64,000 bases of DNA from Planctomycetota bacterium (GCA_014584315.1 JACTNA010000019.1:1-64000); one strand, 5' to 3'. Positions 23,689 to 33,308 are shown, numbered from the stretch's first letter. Notes: generated by a model from the sequence alone, not told the origin. Numbers and translations: made by a program.

Positions 23689-26643
23689 TTACACCGTCGG
23701 AAACAGGCTCCCCGCCGGACGGCCCGACGAACGCGCCGAGTCGTCTCCCTCGTCGTCCTGTTCGTCGGCGTCTTCGGCCCCCTCGGGTTCCTCGACCGTC
23801 CCGGCCGTCCCCTCATCCTCCTCATCCACCTCCACTTCATCCGTCTCTTCCCACTCCTCTTCGTCCGCGTCCTCATCGTCTTCATCGTCTGCGTCGTCGT
23901 CCGCACCGTCCCAATCGCCGTCTTCGCCCTCGTCGTCCTCTTCGTCCTCCCACTCTTCGTCGCTCTCGTCCTCTCCGTCCTCGTCCTCGGCCGCCGGCCG
24001 GGTCGCCTCCTGCGTATCCGTCTCCTGCTCCGCCGCATCCTCGCCGCCGGCGGACGCAAAGAGCGTCCGCTCGCCGGAGAACACCGGCGCCTGGCCCGTC
24101 GCGCGGGCTTCCTCATCCGCCAGTTGCTTCATCCTGCCCCAGTCCTCGGGGGTGATCATCACCTCGCGTGCCACCGAACCCTTGTGCTCGCCGATGATCC
24201 CGGCGATGCCCATCAGGTCGATCAGGCGGCTCGCCCGCGTGTAGCCGATCGCGAGCCTGCGTTGCAGCAGCGACACGCTCCCACGCTGGGTCTCGAGCAC
24301 GATCTCGACCGCCCGGTCGAACATCGGGTCTTCCTGCGCCGCCTTCAGGCTTGCCGACGAGTTGTTCTGGCTCTGCAGGATGCGCTCCTCGTCGCTGTCC
24401 GGCCCCCCGCCGGAGCGGATCTGGAGCAACTGCCGCTCGAAGGTCGGGCGGGCGACATCGCGCATGAAGCGGACGACGCGCCGGATCTCGGTGTCGTCCA
24501 CCAGCGTCCCCTGCGCCCTCGCCAGCTTGTGCGACCGCGGCGAGAGGAACAGCATGTCCCCCTGCCCCAGCAGCAGTTCCCCGCCCTTCTGGTCCAGCAC
24601 GATCCGCGAGTCCATCCCGCTCGCCACCTTGAAGGTGATGCGGCACGGCATGTTGCTCTTGATCAGGCCCGTCACCACGTTCGCCTGCGGGCGCTGCGTC
24701 GCCAGGATCAGGTGGATCCCCACCGCCCGCGCCTTCTGCGCGATGCGGATGATCGACCCCTCCACCTCCTTGTTCGTCATCATCAGGTCCGCCAGTTCGT
24801 CGATGACGAACACCATGTACGGCAGGCGCCTCGGGATGCGCGCCTCCTCTTCCGGGCTTTGCGGGCTGAACCGATCGCGCAACTCCTCCCACGGCAGGTC
24901 GTTGTACCCCGCGATGTCGCGCACCCCGGCCTCCGCCAGCAACTCGTACCGCTCGTCCATCTTCCGGCACGCCCACTCCAGGATCGCCGCGGCCTTCGAC
25001 ATCTCCGTGATCACCGGGCACATCAGGTGCGGGATCTCCTTGAACTGGCTCAACTCCACCATCTTCGGGTCCACAAGCACCAACTTCAGCTCGTTGGGCT
25101 TCTTGGTGTACAGGAACCCCATGATGATCGTGTTGATGCACACGCTCTTGCCCGACCCCGTCGTCCCCGCGATCAGCATGTGCGGCATCTGCGTCAGGTC
25201 CGCGATCAGAGGCTCGCCCGACGCGTCCTTGCCCAGGAACATCGGGAGTTTCATCCCCGCGAACGCCATCGTGTTGCTCATCAGTTCCTTCAGCCGCACC
25301 TTCTCCTTCGTCGGGTTCGGCACCTCAACCCCCACCGTGTCGCGCCCCGCCTGGTTCGGCACGATGCGGATGTTCACGGCCTTGAGCGCACGCGCGACGT
25401 CGCTCGACACCGCCTGCAACGCCGCCACCTTCGTCCCGGGCGCGAGCCGGACGTCGTACTGCGTGATCACAGGCCCCGACTCGATGCCGACGACCTCGCC
25501 GTCGATCCGGTACTGCTGCAGCGCGTGCTCCAGCGCGCGGGCCTGCCCCCGAACCAGGCTCTCCAGCCGCTCCGAGAAGTTCTCCTCGGGCGACTCGAGC
25601 AGGTCCAGCCCGGGGAAGCGGTACCCCTTCAGTTCGCCCATGCTCTGGAGATCGCGCAGGTCGTCGTCCGTCGCCATCTTGCGCTGGCTGCCCGCGAAAC
25701 GCACCGGCAACTTCGAGATCTTCTCCCGCAGCGCATCCTCGCTGTAAACCTGCGCCGGCCCCGGCAACTCATCCTCCCCCTCGTCCTCCCCGTCCTCTTC
25801 CTCAACCTCATCATCGGCTTCGATCGGCGCGGGCTTCGTGCGCTTCCTCCGCGCCCTCACCCGCGATTCAGCGTCGGCCTCGTCCCCTTCGTCCTCATCC
25901 ACCTCCACGCCCTCGGTCCCGAGGTCGTCGAGATGCACACGCACCGGCCTGCGGTTGCGCAGCATCGAGCGCAGCCCGCCGAGCACGCCGCCGCTCACCC
26001 TCGCCGTCGCGGTCGCCGCGCTCCCCGCCGCCCCGCCCGCCGTCCGCGCGGCCGGAACGAACCGTCGCCAGAGCCACGCGGGCACGGCGAACACGAGTCG
26101 GTCGAACGCCAGGATCAGCCCGACCAGCCCCATCGGCACGAGCCACAGCACCGTCCCCAGCGTGCCGAACCGCTGCCCGAACCACGAGGCGAGCCACAAC
26201 CCGACCGCCCCGCCCGACATCCCCACGACCGGCCCGGTCTTCGGCAGCGCGAGCGCCAGCAACCCCGCCAGCGCACCCGTCACCACCGCGATCCCGCCGA
26301 CCCGGAACCCGAACCAACTCACCCGCCGACCGAAGAGCGGCAAGGCCAGCCCCGCCCCTGTCGCCGCCAGCGGCACCCACACGGCCCAACCCACGAACCG
26401 GAGCAGGTGGTACGCCGCCCACGCCCCCGCCGGACCGCACCAGTTCCGGACCGGATCGTTCGGCGGATAGACCGCGTTCGAGGGTGGATCGGCTGCGCTG
26501 AAACTCACCAGGCTCGCGGCCAGGAACACCCATGCGGACGCCCCGGCAACCCACAGCAACCGCGGCCAGATCGGCAACCGATCGGCCTCGTCCTTCCCCT
26601 TGCGCCCACGCGAGCGCACCGATCCCCGTCCGGCCTGTGCCAT
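23689..26643 (-). CDS. ftsK: DNA translocase FtsK/SpoIIIE
   Basis: About 984 residues. Four to five N-terminal membrane helices (residues about 27-190) anchor it. A basic/acidic linker follows, then the alpha domain, the beta RecA-like motor with Walker A GTTGSGKS and Walker B VFVIDELADLMM, and the gamma winged helix (VSLLQRRLAIGYTRASRLIDLM) that reads polar DNA sequences. FtsK pumps DNA at the septum and supports dimer resolution. After gamma comes an unusual tail of about 120 residues made almost wholly of Asp and Glu. The start MAQAGRGS (26643) is taken; ATG 26652 is also possible. No FtsK partner gene is adjacent. Confidence 0.95.
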   Translation of the reverse strand: MAQAGRGSVRSRGRKGKDEADRLPIWPRLLWVAGASAWVFLAASLVSFSAADPPSNAVYPPNDPVRNWCGPAGAWAAYHLLRFVGWAVWVPLAATGAGLALPLFGRRVSWFGFRVGGIAVVTGALAGLLALALPKTGPVVGMSGGAVGLWLASWFGQRFGTLGTVLWLVPMGLVGLILAFDRLVFAVPAWLWRRFVPAARTAGGAAGSAATATARVSGGVLGGLRSMLRNRRPVRVHLDDLGTEGVEVDEDEGDEADAESRVRARRKRTKPAPIEADDEVEEEDGEDEGEDELPGPAQVYSEDALREKISKLPVRFAGSQRKMATDDDLRDLQSMGELKGYRFPGLDLLESPEENFSERLESLVRGQARALEHALQQYRIDGEVVGIESGPVITQYDVRLAPGTKVAALQAVSSDVARALKAVNIRIVPNQAGRDTVGVEVPNPTKEKVRLKELMSNTMAFAGMKLPMFLGKDASGEPLIADLTQMPHMLIAGTTGSGKSVCINTIIMGFLYTKKPNELKLVLVDPKMVELSQFKEIPHLMCPVITEMSKAAAILEWACRKMDERYELLAEAGVRDIAGYNDLPWEELRDRFSPQSPEEEARIPRRLPYMVFVIDELADLMMTNKEVEGSIIRIAQKARAVGIHLILATQRPQANVVTGLIKSNMPCRITFKVASGMDSRIVLDQKGGELLLGQGDMLFLSPRSHKLARAQGTLVDDTEIRRVVRFMRDVARPTFERQLLQIRSGGGPDSDEERILQSQNNSSASLKAAQEDPMFDRAVEIVLETQRGSVSLLQRRLAIGYTRASRLIDLMGIAGIIGEHKGSVAREVMITPEDWGRMKQLADEEARATGQAPVFSGERTLFASAGGEDAAEQETDTQEATRPAAEDEDGEDESDEEWEDEEDDEGEDGDWDGADDDADDEDDEDADEEEWEETDEVEVDEEDEGTAGTVEEPEGAEDADEQDDEGDDSARSSGRPAGSLFPTV

Positions 26644-26733
26644 GCCCCGCATATCGGGTGTCCGACGAACGACGCCCCAGAAAGCAGGAAGGCCAGAGTT
26701 GGTAGCGGGGCGGGGCCTTGCAGGCCCCGATGG

Positions 26734-28755
26734 TCAGTTCCTCCGCCGTCCCTCGCTCCACCGGTTGTTCGACCTGTCCACGTCCGGCAGCACGCTGTCC
26801 GGGTCGAGCACGACCTCAACGACGCGACGGCCGGCGGGGTTCCAGCCGTCGGTCCAGAGGCTCGTCGTCGCCCAGACTTCCGCCGGGAGGCGTCGCTCTT
26901 CCTCGGACCCGTCGTCGTAGCGCACCCGCATCCGCACCGGCATCACCATGTCGCGTCGGCTGGCGAGGTGGACGCGCACCCACAACCCATCTTCGTTGTG
27001 GTCCACCCCGGTCACGGCCTGGTCGAGCGTCGCCGTCGAGAGGAACCACCCCCGCCAGAACCACGCGAGGTCCGCCCCGGCCACGTCCTCCATCGTGCGG
27101 AAGAAGTCGGCCGGCTGCGGGTGCTTGAACGCCCAGCGGTCGATGTACGCGCGGAAGGCCGCGTCGAAGCGCTCCTCGCCCAGCACCTCCTCGCGCAGCA
27201 GGACGAGCGCGGCCGCGGGCTTGCCGTACATGAGGAACCCGAGGCGCCCGCGCCAGACGTGGTCGGCGTAGGTCGAAGCGAAGGGCTGCTGCTGACCGCG
27301 CGTCATCTGGGCCGTGAAGGCGTCCACGTCGCTGCGCCGATCGCGGGCGTTCTCGCCGTAGCGGTCCCGGATCGTGTAGACGTTCATGAACGAGTTGAAT
27401 CCCTCGTCCATCCACGCGTAGCGCCGCTCATCCGTGTTCACGAGCATCGGGAACCAGGTGTGCCCGAACTCGTGGTCGGTGACGCCGTACAGGCCCCGCT
27501 CGTTGCGGCGCTCGGCGCAGAAGACGATCATCGGGTACTCCATCCCGCCGACGCGCCCGTTCACGTTGACGGCGGTCGGGTAGGGGTACGGGTGCCACTG
27601 CCGCGAGTTGAAGTCGATGGAGTGCCTGGCCATCTGCGTCGCCTCGCCCCAGAGCGGCAGGGCCTCCTTCGGGTACGCGCTCTGCACCAGGACCCGCCCG
27701 TTCCTCGCCTGCGCCGAGCCGCGAACGTCCACGCCCGCGGCGTCCCACACGAACGCCGCGCTCGACGCCCACGCGAACGTGCGGACGTTCCGCGCCGAGA
27801 ACCGCCACGTCAGCGGCCCGTCGCCCGCGGGCCAGGACGACGGATCGCCGACCTCCGCCGCCGAACGGATCGTCACGGTCTCGTCGCTTCGCATCGCGGC
27901 GTCGAGGCGTTCGCGGGCGGATGAGGTGAGCACCTCGGCGGCGTTCGTGAGCACGCCGGTGGCCACCACGACGTGCGACCGCGGCGCGGTGATGCTCACC
28001 TCGTAGTCCCCGAAGTTCGTGTAGAACTCGCCCTGCCCGAGATAGGGCAGCGTGTTCCAGCCGTGCACGTCGTCGTAGACCGCCACCGCCGGGAACCACT
28101 GCGCGATCTGGAAGATCGCGCCCTGCTCGACTTCGTCCACGGCGAGCCTGTCCACGCCGAACGGCGGGACGTTGAAGCGCCACGACAGGTCGATCGTGAT
28201 CGACCCGCCCGGCTCGAGCGGCGCGGGCAGATCGATGCGGCCGAGCGTGTCGTACACGTGCAGTTCGGTCGGCGCGCCGTCCACGGCGACCGGGCCGATC
28301 TCGTACCCGCCCTCGAAGCCCTTGCGGTACCCGAATCGGGAGCCGGGCTCCTTCGACAGCGAGCCGAGGCTGTCTGCCCGGAAGAGGTTCTGCTCAAGGT
28401 GCAGCCAGACGTACGCCAACGGGTCGGGCGAGTTGTTGTGGTAGGTGATCGTCCCTGTCGCCGACACGGCCCGCTCGCCCTCGTGGAGCGTCGCGTCGAT
28501 CCGGTAGTCGGCCCGCTGCTGCCAGTAGGCCGGCCCGGGCGCGCCCGACCCGAGCCGCACCGCGCTCGCCGCCGGCAGGTCGAGCGGGCTGAAGACGGTC
28601 GTGCCGTCCGCGTCGGCGGCCCGGAAGCCGGCGTCGCTCGTCGCCCCGGCCAAAGACGGACCGGCCTCGCGATGCCGCGCCGCTGTTGCACAGCCGGGGG
28701 CCGTCGAGCAGAGAACCAGAACCATCATCGAAACGGCCGCCGCGAGCGTGCGCAT
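26734..28755 (-). CDS. Exported M1-family-like metallopeptidase
   Basis: About 673 residues from MRTLAAAVSMM, a signal sequence ending in TAPGC, possibly a lipoprotein, although the lipobox is poor. The N-terminal beta domain (ITYHNNSPDPLAYVWLHLEQ) precedes the gluzincin domain. The catalytic site is HEFGH (His428, Glu429, His432) with the third ligand Glu451 in WMDEGFNSF, 18 residues on. A GGMEYPMIVF segment takes the place of the aminopeptidase GxMEN motif. The C-terminus is beta-rich (MRVRYDDGSEEERRL). It is likely a periplasmic peptidase for N-terminal or internal cleavage. Confidence 0.87.
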   Translation of the reverse strand: MRTLAAAVSMMVLVLCSTAPGCATAARHREAGPSLAGATSDAGFRAADADGTTVFSPLDLPAASAVRLGSGAPGPAYWQQRADYRIDATLHEGERAVSATGTITYHNNSPDPLAYVWLHLEQNLFRADSLGSLSKEPGSRFGYRKGFEGGYEIGPVAVDGAPTELHVYDTLGRIDLPAPLEPGGSITIDLSWRFNVPPFGVDRLAVDEVEQGAIFQIAQWFPAVAVYDDVHGWNTLPYLGQGEFYTNFGDYEVSITAPRSHVVVATGVLTNAAEVLTSSARERLDAAMRSDETVTIRSAAEVGDPSSWPAGDGPLTWRFSARNVRTFAWASSAAFVWDAAGVDVRGSAQARNGRVLVQSAYPKEALPLWGEATQMARHSIDFNSRQWHPYPYPTAVNVNGRVGGMEYPMIVFCAERRNERGLYGVTDHEFGHTWFPMLVNTDERRYAWMDEGFNSFMNVYTIRDRYGENARDRRSDVDAFTAQMTRGQQQPFASTYADHVWRGRLGFLMYGKPAAALVLLREEVLGEERFDAAFRAYIDRWAFKHPQPADFFRTMEDVAGADLAWFWRGWFLSTATLDQAVTGVDHNEDGLWVRVHLASRRDMVMPVRMRVRYDDGSEEERRLPAEVWATTSLWTDGWNPAGRRVVEVVLDPDSVLPDVDRSNNRWSEGRRRN

Positions 28756-28849
28756 GCGAGACTCCGGTATCTGAGAAGCCGCCAAAAGGATACCCCCGCG
28801 CGCGGACCGCTCGAACGGGAGCCCGAAACCGGGCGTGGCAGGTTCCGAG

Positions 28850-28855
28850 TATGCT
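28850..28855 (+). promoter_or_regulatory. -10 hexamer TATGCT before the small membrane gene at 28862
   Basis: TATGCT, six bases (GCTGCC), ATG. The same hexamer occurs before the starts at 32562 and, with a longer leader, 35531. Confidence 0.45.
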
Positions 28856-28861
28856 GCTGCC

Positions 28862-29143
28862 ATGCCGTGCCTTGTCGCCGCCATCGCGTTCTTCTTTCCC
28901 CGGCTGGCGATCGTCCTGCTGGTGATCTTCAGCGACTACATCGGGCAGGCCTACCAGACCGTCCTCTGGCCCCTGCTCGGCTTTCTCTTCGCCCCGTACA
29001 CCACGCTCGCCTACGCCTTCTCCATCCACAGCAACGGCTCGGTCAGCGGCATCTACCTGCTGCTTGTGGTGGTCGCCGTGCTCGTGGACCTGGGCGTGGT
29101 CGGCGGGGGCGGGGCGAGCGCGAAGGCGAGGATCCGAGCGTAA
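28862..29143 (+). CDS. Small membrane protein of unknown function
   Basis: About 93 residues with three hydrophobic segments (LVAAIAFFFPRLAIVLLVIF, VLWPLLGFLFAPYTTLAYAF and IYLLLVVVAVLVDLGVV) and a short Arg/Lys tail. Such short proteins with a conserved PYTTLAYA-like core occur widely in Planctomycetota and some other phyla without known role. It diverges from the M1-like peptidase gene, separated by 106 bp, and may share regulatory DNA with it. Confidence 0.7.
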   Translation: MPCLVAAIAFFFPRLAIVLLVIFSDYIGQAYQTVLWPLLGFLFAPYTTLAYAFSIHSNGSVSGIYLLLVVVAVLVDLGVVGGGGASAKARIRA

Positions 29144-29202
29144 GCGGCCGGTCCCGTTGCGAGCGGCCCGGTCTCCGGGTAGTCTCCGGCCGGGAGGTGC
29201 CC

Positions 29203-29664
29203 ATGGCCAGCGTTCCGGGCTTCGCCGCGCTCATGCTGTTCATTATCGGTGCGTTCCAGGTGACGGCCTCGCTCGCCTGCTTCATCCCCTCGTTCGTGCA
29301 CGACCGTGTGCCCAAGCAGTTCGAGCCGGTCTGGACGTTCCTCACGAAACCGATCTACGGCGACCGCCCCAATGAGGGCGTCATCCATGCGCTCGCGGTC
29401 CTCTCGCAGTTCGTGATCGGGATCGTCGAGGCCCTGATCGGCGTCGTGCTGCTTGTGGCCGCGTTCGTGCCGAAGCGACGACGCGTGTGTGCGCACGCGG
29501 GCCTCTCGGGCGCGACGCTGCTCTACGGCACGTTCATGCTCACGATGTTCGCGATGCACGACAAATCGCTGCCCGCGTGGAACCAGTACCCCGCGATCCT
29601 GGCCTGGATCGGCGTGACGTGGTCCGTCGTCTGCCTGGAATCCAGGCAGGACGCCGAGAAGTAA
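29203..29664 (+). CDS. Four-helix membrane protein of unknown function
   Basis: A 153-residue protein starting at ATG after a GGGAGGT. Four hydrophobic helices are visible (FAALMLFIIGAFQVTASLAC, VIGIVEALIGVVLLVAAFV, GATLLYGTFMLTMFAM, YPAILAWIGVTWSVVCL), with a cytoplasmic-type RRR loop. The layout resembles DoxX-like or tetraspan quinone-linked membrane proteins, but no diagnostic motif supports a name. It lies 59 bp after the small membrane gene and may be in the same transcript. Confidence 0.72.
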   Translation: MASVPGFAALMLFIIGAFQVTASLACFIPSFVHDRVPKQFEPVWTFLTKPIYGDRPNEGVIHALAVLSQFVIGIVEALIGVVLLVAAFVPKRRRVCAHAGLSGATLLYGTFMLTMFAMHDKSLPAWNQYPAILAWIGVTWSVVCLESRQDAEK

Positions 29665-29812
29665 GAAACGACACCGCCGGTTCGCGCAACCGCTCCCGCC
29701 GCAGCGCCCGGCTCGATGCGAGAGCGCCCGTCCGCCCGTGGTTCCGCCCCCGATCGTTGCGCCCTCGGTCCGACGGCCGCCGCGAGCCTCACACGCCCAC
29801 CTACCCTCGTGC

Positions 29813-31024
29813 ATGTCATCACAACCTCCCCGCGATCCCGCGCCGTTCCGCACCTGGGGACGGGTCGGCGAGCACTTCGACGAAGCCTCCCTCCAGCAGC
29901 TGCGGGACGCCTGCTCGCTCCCCATCGCCGCCGCGGGCGCGCTCATGCCCGACGCCCACGTCGGCTACGGTCTGCCCATCGGCGGCGTGCTCGCGACGCG
30001 CGGCGCGGTCATTCCCTACGCCGTCGGCGTCGACATCGCCTGCCGCGTCAAGATCAGCGTCCTCGACCTGCCCGCCTCGACCCTCGACGACGAGCGCGGA
30101 CGCGAACGGCTCCGCGGGGCCATCGAACGGGAGACCCGCTTCGGCGTCGGCGCGGAGTTCAAGACGCCGCGCCAGCACGACGTCATGGACCGAGACTGGA
30201 CCGTCTCGCCCGTCACCGCCGAACTGAAGGACAAGGCCCACCGCCAACTCGGCACCAGCGGCTCGGGCAACCACTTCGTCGAGTTCGGCGTCCTCGCCCT
30301 GGAACGCCCCGAACTCGGGCTGGAGGCGGGCCGCTACCTCGCGCTCCTGAGCCATTCAGGCAGCCGGGGCGCGGGGGCGGCCGTGTGCGAGCGATACTCG
30401 AAACTCGCCGCGGCGGCGCACCCGGAACTCGACGGCCCGCTCAAGCGACTCGCCTGGCTCGACATCGCTTCGCAGGAGGGCCGCGAGTACTGGGACGCCA
30501 TGAACCTCATGGGCGAGTACGCCTCGGCCAATCACGCCTGCATCCACCGGCATGTGGCGGAGCATCTCGGGGCCGGCATCATCGCGGGTGTCGAGAACCA
30601 CCACAACTTCGCGTGGATCGAGACGCACGACGTCGGCGACGGGCCGGAGGAGGTCGTCGTCCACCGCAAGGGCGCGACCCCCGCGGGCGAGGGCGTGCTC
30701 GGCGTCATCCCCGGCTCCATGGCCTCGCCCACCTTCATCGTTCGCGGCCGCGCCGGCCCCGAGTCGCTCCGATCCGCCAGCCACGGGGCCGGGCGCGTCA
30801 TGTCTCGCACCCAGGCGAAGAAGACGCTCCGGTGGAACGACGTGAACCGAACGCTGCGCGAGAGCGGCGTCGAACTGCTCGCCGCCGGCATCGACGAGGC
30901 GCCCGGCGTCTACAAGGACATCCACGAGGTCATGCACGCGCAGCGCGACCTCGTCGACCCGATCGCCCGCTTCGAGCCGCGCCTCGTCAAGATGGCGCCC
31001 TCGGGCGAGCGACCGGAGGACTGA
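29813..31024 (+). CDS. rtcB: RNA-splicing ligase RtcB
   Basis: About 403 residues. Metal-binding and catalytic motifs are GVDIACRV (Asp and Cys), GNHFVEFG, LSHSGSRG, VENHHNFAW, and SHGAGRVMSRTQA containing the guanylylated histidine. RKGATPAGEG is the GTP-pocket loop. The enzyme joins 2',3'-cyclic phosphate and 5'-OH RNA ends. The usual RtcA or RtcR neighbours are absent. Instead the gene converges on a beta-CASP nuclease gene 50 bp away, so cleavage and ligation activities sit side by side. The start is the ATG at 29813, five bases after TACCCT. Confidence 0.95.
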   Translation: MSSQPPRDPAPFRTWGRVGEHFDEASLQQLRDACSLPIAAAGALMPDAHVGYGLPIGGVLATRGAVIPYAVGVDIACRVKISVLDLPASTLDDERGRERLRGAIERETRFGVGAEFKTPRQHDVMDRDWTVSPVTAELKDKAHRQLGTSGSGNHFVEFGVLALERPELGLEAGRYLALLSHSGSRGAGAAVCERYSKLAAAAHPELDGPLKRLAWLDIASQEGREYWDAMNLMGEYASANHACIHRHVAEHLGAGIIAGVENHHNFAWIETHDVGDGPEEVVVHRKGATPAGEGVLGVIPGSMASPTFIVRGRAGPESLRSASHGAGRVMSRTQAKKTLRWNDVNRTLRESGVELLAAGIDEAPGVYKDIHEVMHAQRDLVDPIARFEPRLVKMAPSGERPED

Positions 31025-31074
31025 GACCGAGTGGGTCGCGCCGCGCGCTCAGCGTGCCGTCTCGACGCGCTGCC

Positions 31075-32481
31075 TCAGACCTCCACGATCTCGCCGAAGC
31101 CGGGGAGTTCGGCCTCGATCCCGATGTCCGCCCTGAGCCGATCGGCGAGGGCGCGGCGGGGCTTGTCCTCGCCGTGGTTCAGGAAGACGCGCGTCCGTTC
31201 GCCGCCGCCGCCCTCCCCCACCGCTTCCGCCGCCCAGCGGACAAGCCCCGACTGACCGGCGTGCGCGCTGAAGCCGCCCAGCGTGTGAACCTTGGCGTTG
31301 ACCTTGATGCGCTCGCCCATGACGTTGACATACTCCGCGCCGTCCACGATCGCGCGGCCGATCGTCCCTTCGGCCTGGAACCCGACGAACACCAGATGCG
31401 TCTCGGGCTTCCAGAGGGCGTGCTTGAGGTGGTGGAGAATGCGCCCCCCGCTGCACATGCCGCTGGCCGAGATGACGACCACGCCGTCGCCCATGCGGTT
31501 CAGGGCGATCGACTCGTCGATCGAGCGGGCGAAGCGCAGGCCGGGGAACATGAGCACGCTGTCCCCCGCGTCGATGATCTTCCACGACTCGTCGTCGAAG
31601 AGGTCGCGGTGGCGGCGGTACAGATCGGTGGCGGCGAGGGCCATCGGGCTGTCCACCCACACACGCGGATCCTCGAGTCGCCCGTCGCGCCGGAGCGTGC
31701 CGAAAAAGTAGATGAGCTGCTGCGTTCGCCCGACGGCGAAGGCCGGGATAAGCACCTTGCCCTTGGGCGTGCCGGCTTCGCGCACGATGCCCACGAGTTC
31801 CTCCAGCGTGGCGTCGAGAGAGCGATGGTCGCGGTCGCCGTAGGTGGACTCGAGGACCAGGGCGTCGGCGCGCCCGGGCGGGACGGGGTCGCGGAGGAGC
31901 GGCGCGCCGGCGGGACCGATGTCCCCCGAGAAGACGACCACCCTCTCGCGCCTTCCGTCGCGGATGCGCATCTCGACGCTCGCCGATCCGAGGATGTGCC
32001 CCGCGTCGGTGAAGCGGATCGTGACGCCGTCGCCGATCTCGCGCGGCGTGTCGTAGGGGAGCGGGCGGAACAGCTTCATCACCGCCTCGACATCCGAGAC
32101 GCCGTAGAGGGGCGCTTCGCCACGCTTGCCACCGCGCTCCCGGCGGCGTGTCCAACGCTCCGCGTCCATGGCCTGCACGCCGGCCGAGTCCCGGAGCATC
32201 ACGTCGCACAGATCGATCGTGGCGGGCGTCGCGAAGATCGGGCCGGAGTACCCCTGGCGCGGGAGCAACGGCAGCCGACCCGAGTGGTCGATGTGAGCGT
32301 GCGTCAGCACGACCGAGTGCAGGTCCGCGGGGCGGACGGGAGGGAAGCGGCGGTTGCGGCGCTCGGCCGTCGGCCCCCCCTGGTGCAGCCCGAGATCCAC
32401 CAGCACGCGGGCACGGTCGGTCTCGACGAGGTGGCACGAGCCTGTGACTTCGCCCGCTGCTCCGAGGAATCTCAGCCGCAC
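31075..32481 (-). CDS. Metallo-beta-lactamase/beta-CASP RNA nuclease
   Basis: A 468-residue protein with the metal-binding motif THAHIDHSG, then DAGHILGSAS, LVLESTYGDR, the beta-CASP domain (AFAVGRTQQL, ISASGMCSGGRILHHL) and a C-terminal FSAHAGQ. This is the CPSF/YSH1-type exonuclease or endonuclease family found in archaea and bacteria, commonly acting on RNA. ATG starts directly at the domain. It is convergent with rtcB; both genes could serve RNA repair or decay. Function on RNA is inferred from the family. Confidence 0.9.
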   Translation of the reverse strand: MRLRFLGAAGEVTGSCHLVETDRARVLVDLGLHQGGPTAERRNRRFPPVRPADLHSVVLTHAHIDHSGRLPLLPRQGYSGPIFATPATIDLCDVMLRDSAGVQAMDAERWTRRRERGGKRGEAPLYGVSDVEAVMKLFRPLPYDTPREIGDGVTIRFTDAGHILGSASVEMRIRDGRRERVVVFSGDIGPAGAPLLRDPVPPGRADALVLESTYGDRDHRSLDATLEELVGIVREAGTPKGKVLIPAFAVGRTQQLIYFFGTLRRDGRLEDPRVWVDSPMALAATDLYRRHRDLFDDESWKIIDAGDSVLMFPGLRFARSIDESIALNRMGDGVVVISASGMCSGGRILHHLKHALWKPETHLVFVGFQAEGTIGRAIVDGAEYVNVMGERIKVNAKVHTLGGFSAHAGQSGLVRWAAEAVGEGGGGERTRVFLNHGEDKPRRALADRLRADIGIEAELPGFGEIVEV

Positions 32482-32549
32482 GGTGGCCTCCGATGGTCAG
32501 GGTGCGGGCAGTCTACGTGCCGCGTCGAAACCGGGCCGACGGGTTTCCG

Positions 32550-32555
32550 TATGCT
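32550..32555 (+). promoter_or_regulatory. -10 hexamer TATGCT before the start at 32562
   Basis: TATGCT, six bases (GGTGCG), GTG. This spacing supports the GTG start over a more distant one at 32493. Confidence 0.45.
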
Positions 32556-32561
32556 GGTGCG

Positions 32562-33308
32562 GTGGCACGGTCGCACGTCTGCATCGGGTGCGGGACGGAG
32601 TTGGCGCCCGTCCGCGCTGCGCCGGACCCGCGCTACGGGCTGGCGGTGGTGGTGTGTCCGTCCTGCGGCCGGGCGTGCGTGCGCCGAGCGCACGCCGGGA
32701 TGGGGAACGTGCGCGCGACGCGGCATCTGGTACGGAGCGTGCTCGGGCTGGCGTGGCGCGGCGCGGCCGTCGGCTCAACGGTCCTGCTCGCGGCCGTGTG
32801 CATCGCGTACGTCGCGACGGGTTTGGATCGCTACCAGATCCTCCCCGCCGATCTGGCGGCGGGGCTTGCCGGATTGGACCGTCGGGCGCGGCACGGGCTG
32901 GGCGTGTGGTTCGATTCGGGCGGAGCGTACGCCCTGGCCGGGATCGTGATCGCGGCGACCATCGCCGGCAGCGCCCTCGTGGCGATGCTGGACCACTGGA
33001 AGCCGCGCGTGCTGGCGCTGGCGTGGGCGGGCGCGGTCGGCATCGCGCTCGTCGGCGGGCCAGTGATCGCGGGACTCGGAGAGTGGGCGTTCGACGACCG
33101 GATGACGCTGCGGCGCGCAGCGGAACGCTTCGCGCCCAACAGGCTCACCGCCATCCACGCGTCGATCGGCGTTGCGGCCGCTCTCGCGGTGACGGTCTGC
33201 GCGACCCCGATCGGCGCCTCCATACGACGGGGAGCCGCGGGGCGGACGGCGCGGCGCTTCCGGCGACGCCGGGACAAACTCCGACGCATCGCGAGGGCCG
33301 GCACGTGA
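32562..33308 (+). CDS. Zinc-ribbon membrane protein of unknown function
   Basis: About 248 residues. A four-cysteine zinc ribbon opens the protein (CIGCGTEL, then VVCPSCGRAC). Several membrane helices follow (VGSTVLLAAVCIAYVATGL, GIVIAATIAGSALVAML, LALAWAGAVGIALVGG, IGVAAALAVTVCATPIG) and a basic tail of Arg-rich residues closes it. This is the layout of planctomycete membrane proteins with a cytosolic zinc ribbon, role unknown. The GTG start agrees with the upstream TATGCT. The stop overlaps the next start (GTGA). Confidence 0.75.
   Translation: MARSHVCIGCGTELAPVRAAPDPRYGLAVVVCPSCGRACVRRAHAGMGNVRATRHLVRSVLGLAWRGAAVGSTVLLAAVCIAYVATGLDRYQILPADLAAGLAGLDRRARHGLGVWFDSGGAYALAGIVIAATIAGSALVAMLDHWKPRVLALAWAGAVGIALVGGPVIAGLGEWAFDDRMTLRRAAERFAPNRLTAIHASIGVAAALAVTVCATPIGASIRRGAAGRTARRFRRRRDKLRRIARAGT

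Noticed and set aside
23750..24010. Simple-sequence repeat of TCC/TCG-type triplets
   Set aside because: It is the reverse complement of Asp/Glu codons in the ftsK tail, so it is coding and not a separate repeat element.
21826..27924. A 2000-codon open frame on the plus strand
   Set aside because: It lies opposite three well-supported minus-strand genes (including ftsK) and has Arg/His/Pro-rich content typical of antisense frames in GC-rich DNA.
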